From: Nocardioides sp. SR21
GTDB lineage: Bacteria; Actinomycetota; Actinomycetes; Propionibacteriales; Nocardioidaceae
Direction of reading: 5' to 3'
NCBI RefSeq assembly: GCF_022761125.1
Contig: NZ_JAKWJR010000003.1
Location: forward strand, 310,001-374,000
DNA length: 64,000 bases
Under the pieces are notes generated by a model. The model had not been told where the DNA came from. It was given only the letters and a program-made list of their open reading frames with translations, and made no database searches. The translations under genes and the position numbers were made by a program. The first letter of the stretch is position 1. The number at the start of each line of letters is the position of its first letter. Below, piece by piece: positions 1 through 8,953 of the stretch.

Positions 1-1305
1 CGCTCCGTTGGACTCGAGCCGCGTGTGCAGCGGCGAGGTGCGCTGGGGACGGGCCGACTCCATCTCCCGGTTGGGCCACGGCACGGCGTAGTGCAGGCCG
101 AGCACCTCCGCGACGCGCGACCGCAGCCACCGGTTGTCGCCGTGGAACGGCGCGAACCGGCGTACGTCGACGCCGACCAGGTCGTCCTGTGGCTCGCCCG
201 CGACGATCCACTCCGCCAACGCGCGCCCGGCACCGCCGGCCGACGCGATGCCGACCGAGTTGAAGCCGGCGCCGACGAAGAAGCCCGCGAGCTCGGGCGC
301 CTCGCCGAGCAGGAACTGGTTGTCGGGCGTGAACGACTCCGGGCCGTTGTAGAACTTCCGGATCCCGGTCTCCTCCAGGGCCGGGATCCGCAGCAGCGCC
401 TCGTCCATCAGCACCGAGAAGTGGTCCCAGTCCTCCTCGAGGAGCTGGAACTCGAAGGGGTACGGCAGGTCGTCGGGCGAGCGCCAGGGCTTCGCCTCGG
501 GCTCGAAGCCGCCGACCACCAGGCCGCCGACCTCCTCCTTGAAGTACGTCCAACCGTCCGGGTCCCGCATGATCGGCAGGTCCGGGTGGGTCCCCGGGAC
601 CTGCTCGGTCACGACGTAGAAGTGCTCGGCCGAGTGCAGCGGCACGGTCACGCCGACCAGGTCCCCGAGGGCCTTGGCCCACTGGCCGGCGCAGTTCACG
701 ACGACCTCGGCCTCGACGTGGCCGTGGTCGGTGTCGACACCGGTGACCCGGCCCTCGGCGGTCGTGAACCCGGTGACCCGCACCCGTTCCGCGATCAGCG
801 CACCGCGCTGCCGCGCGCCCTTGGCCAGCGACTGGGTGAGGTCGGTCGGGTTGACCTTGCCGTCACCCGGCAGCCAGATCGCACCGAGCAGGTCGTCGAC
901 CCGCATCGGTGGCCAGAGCTCCTGCGCCCGCTCGGGCGAGACCAGCTCGCAGGGCAGGTCGTAGGCGACCGCGTTCGCGGCGGTACGACGCAGCTGCACC
1001 ATCCGCTCCTCGGTGCGGGCGACCACGACGCCGCCGACGTTGCGGTACCCGGTCGACAGACCGGTCTCGGCCTCCAGCGACTCGTACAGCTCGGCGGAGT
1101 ACTGCACCAGGCGGGTGCCGCTCTCCGACGCCCGCAGCGGGCCGACCAGCCCGGCCGCGTGCCAGGTGGTGCCGCACGACAGGGCGCCCTGCTCCAGCAG
1201 CAGCACGTCGGTCCACCCCAGCTTGGTCAGGTGGTAGGCGACCGACGTACCGATGACGCCGCCGCCGACGATCACGACCCGGGCGCGCGAGGGAAGCTCA
1301 ACCAC
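1..1305 (-). CDS. FAD-dependent oxidoreductase, dimethylglycine/sarcosine dehydrogenase-like (3' end outside window)
   Basis: The minus frame is open from a GTG at 1305 to the window edge, giving 435 residues with no stop. Near the N-terminus it has a DAO-type FAD site (VIVGGGVIGTSVAYHL), and at the truncated end HTRLESNGA. That end resembles the junction where dimethylglycine/sarcosine dehydrogenases pass into a GcvT-like folate domain, so a protein of roughly 800 residues is likely. Such enzymes oxidatively demethylate N-methyl amines. The GTG overlaps the TGA of the upstream kinase-like gene (1298-1300), which suggests translational coupling. The substrate is unknown; the family call is firm. 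Confidence 0.85.
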   Translation of the reverse strand, partial: MVELPSRARVVIVGGGVIGTSVAYHLTKLGWTDVLLLEQGALSCGTTWHAAGLVGPLRASESGTRLVQYSAELYESLEAETGLSTGYRNVGGVVVARTEERMVQLRRTAANAVAYDLPCELVSPERAQELWPPMRVDDLLGAIWLPGDGKVNPTDLTQSLAKGARQRGALIAERVRVTGFTTAEGRVTGVDTDHGHVEAEVVVNCAGQWAKALGDLVGVTVPLHSAEHFYVVTEQVPGTHPDLPIMRDPDGWTYFKEEVGGLVVGGFEPEAKPWRSPDDLPYPFEFQLLEEDWDHFSVLMDEALLRIPALEETGIRKFYNGPESFTPDNQFLLGEAPELAGFFVGAGFNSVGIASAGGAGRALAEWIVAGEPQDDLVGVDVRRFAPFHGDNRWLRSRVAEVLGLHYAVPWPNREMESARPQRTSPLHTRLESNGA

Positions 1306-2203
1306 CGTTGCTCACGTCCTCCAGCAGCCGGGTGAACGACGGGCTCCCGAACCGGGCCGCCGCCTTCTCGTAGCGCTCCATGCCCCACTCGGTGAAGTCG
1401 TACTCGATCGGGCTGGCGGCGGCCTGGATGAAGCCCCAGAGCGACCAGCCGTACTCGCTGCACAGCGCCTGCAGCCGGACCCGCGCGAGGTCGGCTCGGC
1501 TCGGCGCGCCGAAGTACGCCTCGACGTAGGCGTCGACCTGCTCCTCGGAGAAGTTGCACTCGGTGGTCGTGTTGCCGAGCTCGAAGCACGGGTCGTTGTT
1601 GCCGGAGTACTCGTAGTCGATCAGCCGCGCCCGCTCGCCGTCGTCGATGAAGTTCGCGGCGAGCAGGTCGTTGTTGCACGGCACCGTCGGGCGCGGTGCC
1701 GCGTGCAACGCGCGGCGTACGTCGGCCCAGGCGTCGGCGTGGTCGTCGTACCCGGGAGGCAGCCAGTAGCCCTGCTCCCGCACGGTGCGGAGGTACGCCG
1801 CCTGCCGCGCGAACATGTCGAAGTCGTTGACGAACCTCGGCCCGACGTGGAGGAGGCGCGTCGCGACGGCGGCACGCTCCAGCACTCCCGCGTCGGCGAA
1901 GTCCGCGTCCTCCAGGGATCGACCCTGGAGGAAGGCGATCACCAGCAACGAGTCCTCGGGCCGGTACTCCAGCACTGCGGCACCGACGCCGGCATCAGCA
2001 GCCAGTGCCGTGTTGGCGGCCTCGGCGTCGCGGTCGATGCCCAGCAGGGTCGCGTCGCCGAGAGCCCAGCGGACCACCAGGTCGAGCCCGTCGTCGGTGA
2101 CCACGTGGAAGTTGCGGTTGGTGAGCCCGCCGGGCAGGTCCGCGACGCGCCAGGACCGCCCCGCCAGGCAGGCGAGGCGGTCCAGGGCAGGAGTGTCGGT
2201 CAA
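1298..2203 (-). CDS. Choline/ethanolamine kinase-like phosphotransferase
   Basis: 301 residues with a protein-kinase-like phosphotransferase fold. The catalytic loop reads CNNDLLAANFI (residues 176-186) and the metal-binding motif LIDYEYSGNNDPCFELGN follows with Asp196. Choline kinases usually have His-x-Asp in the loop; here His is replaced by Asn177 or Asn178, while the Asp and distal Asn remain. I recall this variant as usual for one actinobacterial subfamily. It lies 4 bases after the permease gene and overlaps the oxidoreductase start, so the three minus-strand genes form one unit. Phosphorylation of an imported amino alcohol is plausible but not shown. Confidence 0.8.
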   Translation of the reverse strand: MTDTPALDRLACLAGRSWRVADLPGGLTNRNFHVVTDDGLDLVVRWALGDATLLGIDRDAEAANTALAADAGVGAAVLEYRPEDSLLVIAFLQGRSLEDADFADAGVLERAAVATRLLHVGPRFVNDFDMFARQAAYLRTVREQGYWLPPGYDDHADAWADVRRALHAAPRPTVPCNNDLLAANFIDDGERARLIDYEYSGNNDPCFELGNTTTECNFSEEQVDAYVEAYFGAPSRADLARVRLQALCSEYGWSLWGFIQAAASPIEYDFTEWGMERYEKAAARFGSPSFTRLLEDVSNGG

Positions 2204-2207
2204 GCGG

Positions 2208-3782
2208 TCAGTCGTCGAACGCCTCGACCACGGCCTGGTCGATCGTCTTCACCGGTCCCTTGAACCACGTCCGCGCCGAGGCGAACCACCAGATCACGAG
2301 GAGCAGGAGCACCCCGAAGACCATGATCGGCGCGTAGTTGACGGCCGCCCAGTCGAACTCGTCGCGCCACGGAGCGCCGAACGGTGACGTCGGGAGCATC
2401 AGCATGAACCCGACCACCACGATCTCGATGACCGCGATCAGGTTCATCCACTTGTACTTCTTGCCGTTGTTCCAGCTGCCCACCTCGAACGCGTCACCGG
2501 CCCGCCACCGCAGGTAGATCGGGATCGCGAAGGAGAAGTACAGGCCGATGACCGACACCGAGGTGACCGCGTAGAACGCCGTCGGGATGCCGTTGACCGA
2601 CTTCAGGGCCGGCAGCGTGATGAGCGCACCGAGCAGCGCGGCGAAGATGACGGCGTTGGCGGGCGTCCGCTGGGCATTGACCTTCGACCACAGCGCGGAG
2701 CCGGGCACCGCGCGGTCGCGGCTGAAGGCGAACATCATCCGCGAGGTCGAGGTCAGGCACGCCGTCGCGCAGAAGAGCTGGGCGGACGACGAGATGAACA
2801 GCAGGAACCCGGCCCAGTTCGACCCCAGCGCGGCGTCGAAGATGTAGGCCACACCGCCGGCGGGGATGTTCGCGTAGTCCGGTGCTCCGTCGACCTCGGG
2901 GATGGCGAACGTGACCGCGAGCAGCAGGATGTAGCCGCCGACCGCCGAGTAGAAGATCGACTGCCAGATGCCCCGTGCCGCCGACTTGGCCGCACCCTGC
3001 GTCTCCTCGGACAGGTGCACCGAGGCGTCGAACCCGGTGATCGTGTACTGCGTGAGGATGAACCCGAACGGGATGATCACGAAGAAGTACACGAACCCGC
3101 TCGTGGAGCCGCCGTCCCACCCGGAGAGGTTCACCCGGTCGGTGAAGACCTGCGACACGCTCAGGTGGTTGTCCGGGACGAAGATCAGCACGCCGACGAG
3201 GACGGCAGCTCCGACCACGTGCCACCACACCGACACGTTGTTGATCAGGGCGAGCAGGTGGCTGGAGAAGATGTTGATCAGCGTGATCAGAGCCAGGATC
3301 ACCAGGAACGTCAGGAAGACGGCGTTCAGCGAGAACTCGTCCATCCAGCCCCACGCCAGGAACGTCAGGTTGAAGAACGTCGCGCACCCGTAGGCGACCG
3401 ACGCGGTGACGGCGATCAGGCCGATCAGGTTCAGCCAGCCGGTGAAGAACCCCGCTGCCGGGCCGCCCAGCTTCGACGACCAGTAGTAGATGCCGCCGGA
3501 GGTCGGCATCGCGGAGACCAGCTCCGACATCGTGAAGCCGATGATCAAGATGAAGATCGAGATGATCGGCCAGGACCACGAGATCGAGACCGGGCCGCCG
3601 TTCGCGATGCCTGCGCCGTACGTCGTCAGACAGCCGGCCAGGATCGAGATGATCGAGAACGAGATCGCGAAGTTCGAGAACCCGGACCAGGTCCGGGAGA
3701 GCTCCTGCTTGTACCCGAGTTTCGCCAGATGCTGCTCGTCCGCGCTGAGATGAGCCTCGACGGGCTCGTGTGCTTCGGGCAT
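2208..3782 (-). CDS. APC-superfamily amino acid/amine permease
   Basis: 524 residues, about 12 hydrophobic segments, with the APC start region LSRTWSGFSNFAISFS and FTMSELVSAMPTSGGIYYW. The pattern recalls the ACT branch of the APC superfamily, which contains yeast GABA (UGA4) and choline/ethanolamine (HNM1) permeases, so an amine or amino alcohol is a reasonable cargo (inference). It is the first gene of the minus-strand unit and is divergent from the FCD regulator; a 6+6 inverted repeat lies in the shared 148-base spacer. A GGAAGG Shine-Dalgarno-like run sits upstream of the ATG at 3782. Confidence 0.88.
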   Translation of the reverse strand: MPEAHEPVEAHLSADEQHLAKLGYKQELSRTWSGFSNFAISFSIISILAGCLTTYGAGIANGGPVSISWSWPIISIFILIIGFTMSELVSAMPTSGGIYYWSSKLGGPAAGFFTGWLNLIGLIAVTASVAYGCATFFNLTFLAWGWMDEFSLNAVFLTFLVILALITLINIFSSHLLALINNVSVWWHVVGAAVLVGVLIFVPDNHLSVSQVFTDRVNLSGWDGGSTSGFVYFFVIIPFGFILTQYTITGFDASVHLSEETQGAAKSAARGIWQSIFYSAVGGYILLLAVTFAIPEVDGAPDYANIPAGGVAYIFDAALGSNWAGFLLFISSSAQLFCATACLTSTSRMMFAFSRDRAVPGSALWSKVNAQRTPANAVIFAALLGALITLPALKSVNGIPTAFYAVTSVSVIGLYFSFAIPIYLRWRAGDAFEVGSWNNGKKYKWMNLIAVIEIVVVGFMLMLPTSPFGAPWRDEFDWAAVNYAPIMVFGVLLLLVIWWFASARTWFKGPVKTIDQAVVEAFDD

Positions 3783-3866
3783 GCCTCACACCTTCCGGGG
3801 GCGATCGTGCGAATGTGAACCGGACGCTAGACCCGCCCTGCCGGGCTGTAAATACTCGCTGACAAA

Positions 3867-3888
3867 AATGGTATGAACTCAGACCATT
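3867..3888. promoter_or_regulatory. Candidate operator for the FCD/GntR regulator
   Basis: The arms AATGGT (3867-3872) and ACCATT (3883-3888) are perfectly complementary around a 10-base centre, in the spacer between the divergent permease and regulator genes. TGGT/ACCA half-sites are typical of FadR/FCD-type GntR operators, although the usual spacing is shorter. An exact TTGACA hexamer lies just beyond, at 3895-3900. Control of both divergent units from here is inference. Confidence 0.5.
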
Positions 3889-3930
3889 GAGCGATTGACA
3901 CCTGGTCGGTCGCGTCCGAAGGATGGGCCC

Positions 3931-4665
3931 GTGACCGCTTCCCCCGACCACCGTCTCCCGGAGGCGGTCCTGCGACCGGTGCGCGGTCACCATGCGTTCG
4001 AGGCGTGCGTGGAGCAGCTGGCGACCGCGATCCGGCTCGGCGTCTACCCGCTCGGCACCACGCTTCCCGCCGAGCGCGACCTCGCGGTCATGCTGGGCGT
4101 GTCCAGGCCCACCCTGCGCGAGGCCATCGCCGCACTGCGCGAGGCCGGGCTGGTCGAGACGACCCGGGGCCGCAACGGCGGGACCGTCGTCACGCTCAAG
4201 CCCAGGTCGCCGTCCGCCCGGGCCGCGGCGCGGATCTCCGCGGAGAAGCGGGCCGCGTGGCTCGATGCGCTGGAGTTCCGCCGGATCGTCGAGCCGGGTG
4301 CGGCGTACCTCGCCGCCGCCGCGACGCTCGACGACGACGATCGCGAGCACCTGGTTGCGGCGCACGCCGAGGTGGCGGCCGCGCGCAAGCCGGCCGAGCA
4401 CCGCCAGGCCGACTCGCGGTTCCACCTCACGGTCGCGTCGCTCACCGGCTCGGCGCGCACCGTCGAGGCCGTGACGTCGGTGCAGGCCACGCTGCACGAG
4501 ATGCTGCTGGCGATCCCGGTGCTCGGCGCCAACATCGCCCACTCCGACCGCCAGCACGCTGCCCTGGTGAAGGCGATCCTCGCCGGACAGTCCGCGAAGG
4601 CCCGATCGGTCATGGAAGAACACTGCGACGACACGGCCGCGCTGCTGCGCGGCCTGCTGGGATAG
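3931..4665 (+). CDS. FadR-type GntR transcriptional regulator (FCD domain)
   Basis: 244 residues from GTG 3931, chosen over a TTG at 3895 because GAAGGA (3918-3923) is well spaced for it. The N-terminal winged helix has the GntR signature GTTLPAERDLAVMLGVSRPTLREAI followed by LVETTRGRNGGT; the C-terminal half is an all-helical FCD ligand domain (EFRRIVEPGAAYLAA, then SRFHLTVA and a late His), which usually binds a carboxylate or a metal-bound ligand. Its TAG stop is overlapped by the Shine-Dalgarno of the next gene, so it is co-transcribed with the ligase and probably responds to a pathway intermediate. Confidence 0.9.
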   Translation: MTASPDHRLPEAVLRPVRGHHAFEACVEQLATAIRLGVYPLGTTLPAERDLAVMLGVSRPTLREAIAALREAGLVETTRGRNGGTVVTLKPRSPSARAAARISAEKRAAWLDALEFRRIVEPGAAYLAAAATLDDDDREHLVAAHAEVAAARKPAEHRQADSRFHLTVASLTGSARTVEAVTSVQATLHEMLLAIPVLGANIAHSDRQHAALVKAILAGQSAKARSVMEEHCDDTAALLRGLLG

Positions 4666-4673
4666 GAGAACGC

Positions 4674-6053
4674 GTGAGCGAGCTGCGCAACAACCGCCAC
4701 CTGACCATGGAGCGCCTTCTCGACCTGATCGGGACGGCGAAGGTCGACACGGTCGTCGTCGCGTTCACCGACATGCAGGGCCGCCTGCAGGGCAAGCGCC
4801 TGCACGGCCAGTACTTCAAGGACGTGGTCGTTCCGCACGGCACCGAGGGCTGCAACTACCTGCTCGCCGTCGACGTCGACATGAACACCGTCGACGGCTA
4901 CTCGATCTCCTCCTGGGAGCAGGGGTACGGCGACATGGAGTTCGTGCTCGACGAGCGCACGATCCGGCTGCTCGCCCACCTGCCGGCCACGGCGATGGTC
5001 CAGTGCGACCTGGTCTGGCCTCCCGACGATTCAGGGCAGCACTCCCCCGTGATCCAGTCGCCGCGCACGATCCTGAACCAGCAGCTCGACCGTGTGGCAG
5101 CGCACGGCTGGGAGGCGCTGGCCGGCACCGAGCTCGAGTTCATCGCGTTCGACACGACGTACGAGGCCGCGCACGACGCGGGCTACCGCGACCTGCGCCC
5201 GGTCAACCAGTACAACGTGGACTACTCGATCCTCGGGACCTCGCGGGTCGAACCGTTGCTGCGCGAGATCCGCAACACGATGTACGCCGCCGGTCTCGAC
5301 GTCGAGGGCGCCAAGGGCGAGTGCAACTTCGGCCAGCACGAGGTGGGCTTCCTGTACGCCGACGCGCTCACGACCGCCGACAACCACGTGGTCTACAAGA
5401 CCGCCGCCAAGGAGATCGCGGCCCAGCAGGGCAAGGCGATCACCTTCATGGCGAAGTACAACCAGCGCGAGGGCAGCTCGTGCCACATCCACCTGTCACT
5501 GCGGGGGCAGGACGGCGACCTGGTGTTCTGGAAGGACGGCGCCCGTACGCCGCTCTACGACCAGTTCGTGGCCGGGGTCCTGGCGACGGTCGCGGACTTC
5601 ACGCTGCTGTACGCGCCGAACATCAACTCCTACAAGCGGTTCGCGGACGGCTCGTTCGCCCCGACGACGATCGCCTGGGGCCTCGACAACCGCACCTGTG
5701 CGGTCCGCCTGGTCGGGCACGGCGCAGGCGCCCGGATGGAGAACCGGATCCCGGGCGCGGACGTGAACCCCTACCTCGCGCTGGCGGCCATGCTGGCCGG
5801 CGGTCTCCACGGGATCGAGAACGAGCTGGAGCTGGAGCCCGCGCTCGAGGGCAACGCCTACACGTCCGGCCGGCCGAAGGTCCCGAGCACGATGGCGGCG
5901 GCCCGGGAGGCCTTCTCCTCGTCGGCGGTCGCCCGGGCGACCCTGGGCGACGAGGTCGTCGACCACTACGCGAACATGGCCGACGTCGAGCTGGCGGCGT
6001 ACAACGCCGCCGTGACCGACTGGGAGCTCCACCGCGGATTCGAGAGGCTGTAA
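4674..6053 (+). CDS. Glutamine synthetase-like gamma-glutamyl-amine ligase
   Basis: 459 residues from GTG 4674, preceded by AGGAGAA (4664-4670). It is a type I glutamine-synthetase fold with the key blocks intact: GTELEF, KGECNFGQHE (metal Glu residues), SSCHIHLSL, NSYKRF and ENRIPGADVNPYLALAA. Its context (FCD regulator, aldehyde dehydrogenase, SDR and a PuuD-type hydrolase) is that of PuuA/GlnA3/GlnA4-type enzymes, which gamma-glutamylate amines with ATP rather than ammonium. It is therefore more likely an amine-detoxifying ligase than a nitrogen-assimilation GlnA. The amine cannot be read from the sequence; polyamines, ethanolamine and monoamines are all possible. Confidence 0.88.
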   Translation: MSELRNNRHLTMERLLDLIGTAKVDTVVVAFTDMQGRLQGKRLHGQYFKDVVVPHGTEGCNYLLAVDVDMNTVDGYSISSWEQGYGDMEFVLDERTIRLLAHLPATAMVQCDLVWPPDDSGQHSPVIQSPRTILNQQLDRVAAHGWEALAGTELEFIAFDTTYEAAHDAGYRDLRPVNQYNVDYSILGTSRVEPLLREIRNTMYAAGLDVEGAKGECNFGQHEVGFLYADALTTADNHVVYKTAAKEIAAQQGKAITFMAKYNQREGSSCHIHLSLRGQDGDLVFWKDGARTPLYDQFVAGVLATVADFTLLYAPNINSYKRFADGSFAPTTIAWGLDNRTCAVRLVGHGAGARMENRIPGADVNPYLALAAMLAGGLHGIENELELEPALEGNAYTSGRPKVPSTMAAAREAFSSSAVARATLGDEVVDHYANMADVELAAYNAAVTDWELHRGFERL

Positions 6054-7412
6054 GTGACCGAGGTATTCACCGTCATCAACCCGGCCACTGCGCGAGCGGT
6101 CGCCGAGGTGCCGGAGGCCGGGCTGGCCGAGGCGGACGCCGCCATCGAGGCAGCGGCCGCGGCGTTCCCCGCCTGGAAGGCGATGCCGCCGGGTGAGCGG
6201 GCCGCGCTGCTGCGGCGGTTCGCCGCCGTCGTCGACGCGCACGTCGACGAGCTCGCCGAGCTCGAGGTGCGCAACGCCGGCCACACCTGGGGCAACGCGC
6301 GCTGGGAGGCCGGCAACGTGCGCGACTGCCTGAACTACTACGCGGGCGCGCCGGAGCGGCTCTTCGGCCGCCAGATCCCGGTCGCCGGCGGCCTGGACGT
6401 CACGTTCTACGAGCCGCTCGGCGTGGTCGGCATCATCGTGCCCTGGAACTTCCCGATGCCGATCGCCGGCTGGGGCTTCGCGCCCGCGCTGGCGGCGGGC
6501 AACACCGTCGTGCTGAAGCCGGCCGAGCTGACGCCGCTCACCGCGATCCGGCTCGGAGAGCTGGCCATCGATGCGGGCCTGCCCGAGCACGTGCTCACCG
6601 TGATCCCCGGCAAGGGCTCGGTCGTCGGCGAGCGGTTCGTGACACACCCGCTGGTGCGCAAGGTCTGCTTCACCGGCTCGACCGAGGTCGGCAAGCGGAT
6701 CATGCGCGGCTGCGCCGACCAGGTGAAGCGGGTGACCCTCGAGCTCGGCGGCAAGAGCGCGAACATCGTGTTCGCGGACGCCGACATCGCTGCCGCGGCC
6801 GCGAGCGCGCCGTACGCCGTCTTCGACAACGCCGGCCAGGACTGCTGTGCCCGCTCGCGGATCCTGGTCGAGCGATCGGCGTACGACGAGTTCGTGTCGA
6901 GGCTCGAGCCCGCGGTCGCCGGCGTGAAGGTGCTCGACCCGAGCGACGAGTCGTCCGAGATGGGCCCGCTCATCTCCGCGCAGCAGAAGGCCAGCGTGAC
7001 GGCGTACCTCGACGAGGTCGAGGTGGCGTTCGCCGGATCGACGCCCGGTGGTGACGGCTTCTGGGTGCCGCCGTCGGTGGTCACCGTCGAGGACCCGGCC
7101 GCGCGGATCTGGCGCGAGGAGGTGTTCGGCCCGGTGGTCGCGGTGATGCCGTTCGACGACGAGGCGCACGCCATCGAGCTCGCCAACGACACGGAGTACG
7201 GCCTGTCCGGCTCGATCTTCACCAACGACCTCGGCCGCGGCATGCGGGTCGCGCGCGGCGTCGAGGCCGGCAACCTCAGCGTGAACTCGCACTCGTCGGT
7301 CCGCTACTGGACCCCGTTCGGCGGCTACAAGCAGTCCGGCCTCGGCCGCGAGCTCGGGCCCGACGCACCGCAGTCGTTCAGCGAGCTCAAGAACGTCTTC
7401 TTCGCACACTGA
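6054..7412 (+). CDS. NAD(P)-dependent aldehyde dehydrogenase
   Basis: 452 residues; the GTG start follows the TAA of the ligase gene directly. Hallmarks are the cofactor loop VPWNFPMPI, FTGSTEVGK, the general base Glu230 in LELGGKS and the nucleophile in GQDCC (Cys264, with a second Cys next to it). The length is slightly below the usual 480-500 because the N-terminus is short. In gamma-glutamyl amine pathways this enzyme oxidises the gamma-glutamyl-amino-aldehyde to the acid before hydrolysis; that role is inferred from gene order. Confidence 0.92.
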   Translation: MTEVFTVINPATARAVAEVPEAGLAEADAAIEAAAAAFPAWKAMPPGERAALLRRFAAVVDAHVDELAELEVRNAGHTWGNARWEAGNVRDCLNYYAGAPERLFGRQIPVAGGLDVTFYEPLGVVGIIVPWNFPMPIAGWGFAPALAAGNTVVLKPAELTPLTAIRLGELAIDAGLPEHVLTVIPGKGSVVGERFVTHPLVRKVCFTGSTEVGKRIMRGCADQVKRVTLELGGKSANIVFADADIAAAAASAPYAVFDNAGQDCCARSRILVERSAYDEFVSRLEPAVAGVKVLDPSDESSEMGPLISAQQKASVTAYLDEVEVAFAGSTPGGDGFWVPPSVVTVEDPAARIWREEVFGPVVAVMPFDDEAHAIELANDTEYGLSGSIFTNDLGRGMRVARGVEAGNLSVNSHSSVRYWTPFGGYKQSGLGRELGPDAPQSFSELKNVFFAH

Positions 7413-7422
7413 CTCCACCGGT

Positions 7423-7441
7423 GGTCGAGCTTGTCGAGACC
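7423..7441. repeat. Short REP-like inverted repeat (GGTCGAG...TCGAGACC)
   Basis: GGTCGAGCTTGTCGAGACC lies in the 54-base gap between the aldehyde dehydrogenase and SDR genes. Its ends, GGTCGAG and TCGAGACC, are the same as those of the longer element at 60186-60221. It looks like a short member of a dispersed palindromic family inserted inside the operon. Confidence 0.6.
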
Positions 7442-7466
7442 CCGTAAGCCGAGAGGGAACACGAAC

Positions 7467-8246
7467 ATGGCAGGACGCATCCAGGACCGGGTCGCGGTCA
7501 TCACCGGCGGCTGCTCGGGCATCGGCCTGGCGACCGTGCGGCGCTTCGTCGCCGAGGGCGCGAAGGTCGTCATCGGCGACATCGACGACGCCCGCGGCGC
7601 CGAGCTGGTCGAGGAGCTCGGGGGCGCCGGTGTCGCGACCTACGTCCACGTCGACGTGACGTCGAAGGACGAGGTCGACGCGCTGTTCAAGACCGCCAAG
7701 GACACCTACGGATCGGTCGACATCGCGTTCAACAACGCCGGCATCAGCCCGCCGGAGGACGACTCGATCCTCGACACCGACCTGGATGCGTGGCGCAAGG
7801 TACAGGAGGTCAACCTGACCTCGGTCTACCTGTGCTGCAAGGCCGCGCTGCCCTACATGATCGAGCAGGGCAGGGGCTCGATCATCAACACCGCGTCGTT
7901 CGTCGCGGTGATGGGTGCGGCGACGTCGCAGATCTCGTACTCCGCCTCCAAGGGAGGCGTCCTGTCGATGACCCGTGAGCTGGGCGTGCAGTTCGCCCGC
8001 GAAGGCGTGCGCGTGAACGCACTGTGCCCCGGCCCCGTGAACACCCCGCTGCTGCAAGAGCTGTTCGCCAAGGACGCGGAGCGCGCCGCGCGCCGCCTCG
8101 TGCACATCCCGATGGGTCGCTTCGGTGAGCCCGAGGAGATGGCGTCCGCGGTGCTGTTCCTCGCCTCCGACGACTCGTCGTTCATGACCGCCAACACGTT
8201 CCTCGTGGACGGCGGCATCTCCGGGGCCTACGTCACGCCGCTGTGA
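7467..8246 (+). CDS. Short-chain dehydrogenase/reductase
   Basis: 259 residues from ATG 7467, with GAGAGGGAA upstream; an in-frame start further upstream would run into the repeat at 7423-7441 and is less likely. It is a classical SDR: TGGCSGIG nucleotide site at residues 13-20, NNAG at 89-92, and the catalytic Ser144, Tyr158 and Lys162. The C-terminal LVDGGISGAYVTPL is typical of FabG-like family members. It probably oxidises an alcohol intermediate to the aldehyde used by the neighbouring dehydrogenase, which would suit an amino-alcohol substrate (inference). The next gene starts inside its stop codon. Confidence 0.9.
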   Translation: MAGRIQDRVAVITGGCSGIGLATVRRFVAEGAKVVIGDIDDARGAELVEELGGAGVATYVHVDVTSKDEVDALFKTAKDTYGSVDIAFNNAGISPPEDDSILDTDLDAWRKVQEVNLTSVYLCCKAALPYMIEQGRGSIINTASFVAVMGAATSQISYSASKGGVLSMTRELGVQFAREGVRVNALCPGPVNTPLLQELFAKDAERAARRLVHIPMGRFGEPEEMASAVLFLASDDSSFMTANTFLVDGGISGAYVTPL

Positions 8247-8953
8247 GCACGCCACTCATCGGACTGACCACCTACCGCGAGGAAGCGGCCTGGGGGGTCT
8301 GGAAGCAGCGCGCCGACGTGCTGCCGGCGCAGTACGCCGCCGCGGTCGAGGCGTCGGGCGGCGTACCGGTCCTGCTGCCGCCGTCCGACCCGGCTGGTGC
8401 GGCAGCAGTCGCCGCCCGGCTGGACGGGCTGGTGATCAGCGGCGGCGCGGACGTCGACCCCGGGCGGTACGGCGAGGACGCGCACCCACGGACCGCGAGC
8501 TGGCGACCGGACCGCGACGCCTGGGAGACCGCGCTGCTGGACGCCGCCGATGCGGTCGGCCTCCCGGTGCTCGGAGTCTGCCGCGGCATGCAGGTCATGG
8601 CGGTCCGGGCCGGCGGAGCGCTCGACCAGCACGTGCCCGACCTGGTCGACCACGAGGAGCACTCCCCCGGCGCCGACGCGTTCGGCGAGATCGCGGTGTC
8701 CACCGTGGCCGGCACCCGGTTGGCCGGCCTGGTCGGCCGGCAGCTCTCGGTGAACTGCCACCACCACCAGTCGGTGCGGACACACCCCGGCTTCGACGCC
8801 GTCGCGCACGCCGCGGATGGCACGCTGGAGGCCATGGAGGCACCAGGGGAACGGTTCTGCGTCGGCGTGCAGTGGCACCCGGAGACGGCGGCCGATGTCG
8901 GTCTGCTCGCCGGTCTCGTCGCGGCAGCCGCGTCGTACGCCGAAGCGCGATGA
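8243..8953 (+). CDS. Gamma-glutamyl-gamma-aminobutyrate hydrolase-like class I amidotransferase
   Basis: 236 residues in the PuuD/peptidase C26 family. The nucleophile elbow GVCRGMQ gives Cys113 and the catalytic pair lies in QWHPE (His212, Glu214); the ISGGADVDPGRYGE block is characteristic of the family. It would release glutamate from the oxidised gamma-glutamyl product, closing the pathway begun by the ligase. The GTG start overlaps the TGA of the SDR gene (GTGA), and the end overlaps the next start (ATGA), so translation is coupled on both sides. Confidence 0.92.
   Translation: MSTPLIGLTTYREEAAWGVWKQRADVLPAQYAAAVEASGGVPVLLPPSDPAGAAAVAARLDGLVISGGADVDPGRYGEDAHPRTASWRPDRDAWETALLDAADAVGLPVLGVCRGMQVMAVRAGGALDQHVPDLVDHEEHSPGADAFGEIAVSTVAGTRLAGLVGRQLSVNCHHHQSVRTHPGFDAVAHAADGTLEAMEAPGERFCVGVQWHPETAADVGLLAGLVAAAASYAEAR

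Noticed and set aside
25..1335. Open plus-strand frame of 436 codons opposite the oxidoreductase
   Set aside because: The minus strand encodes a recognisable FAD protein; the plus reading has no motif and is biased in composition.
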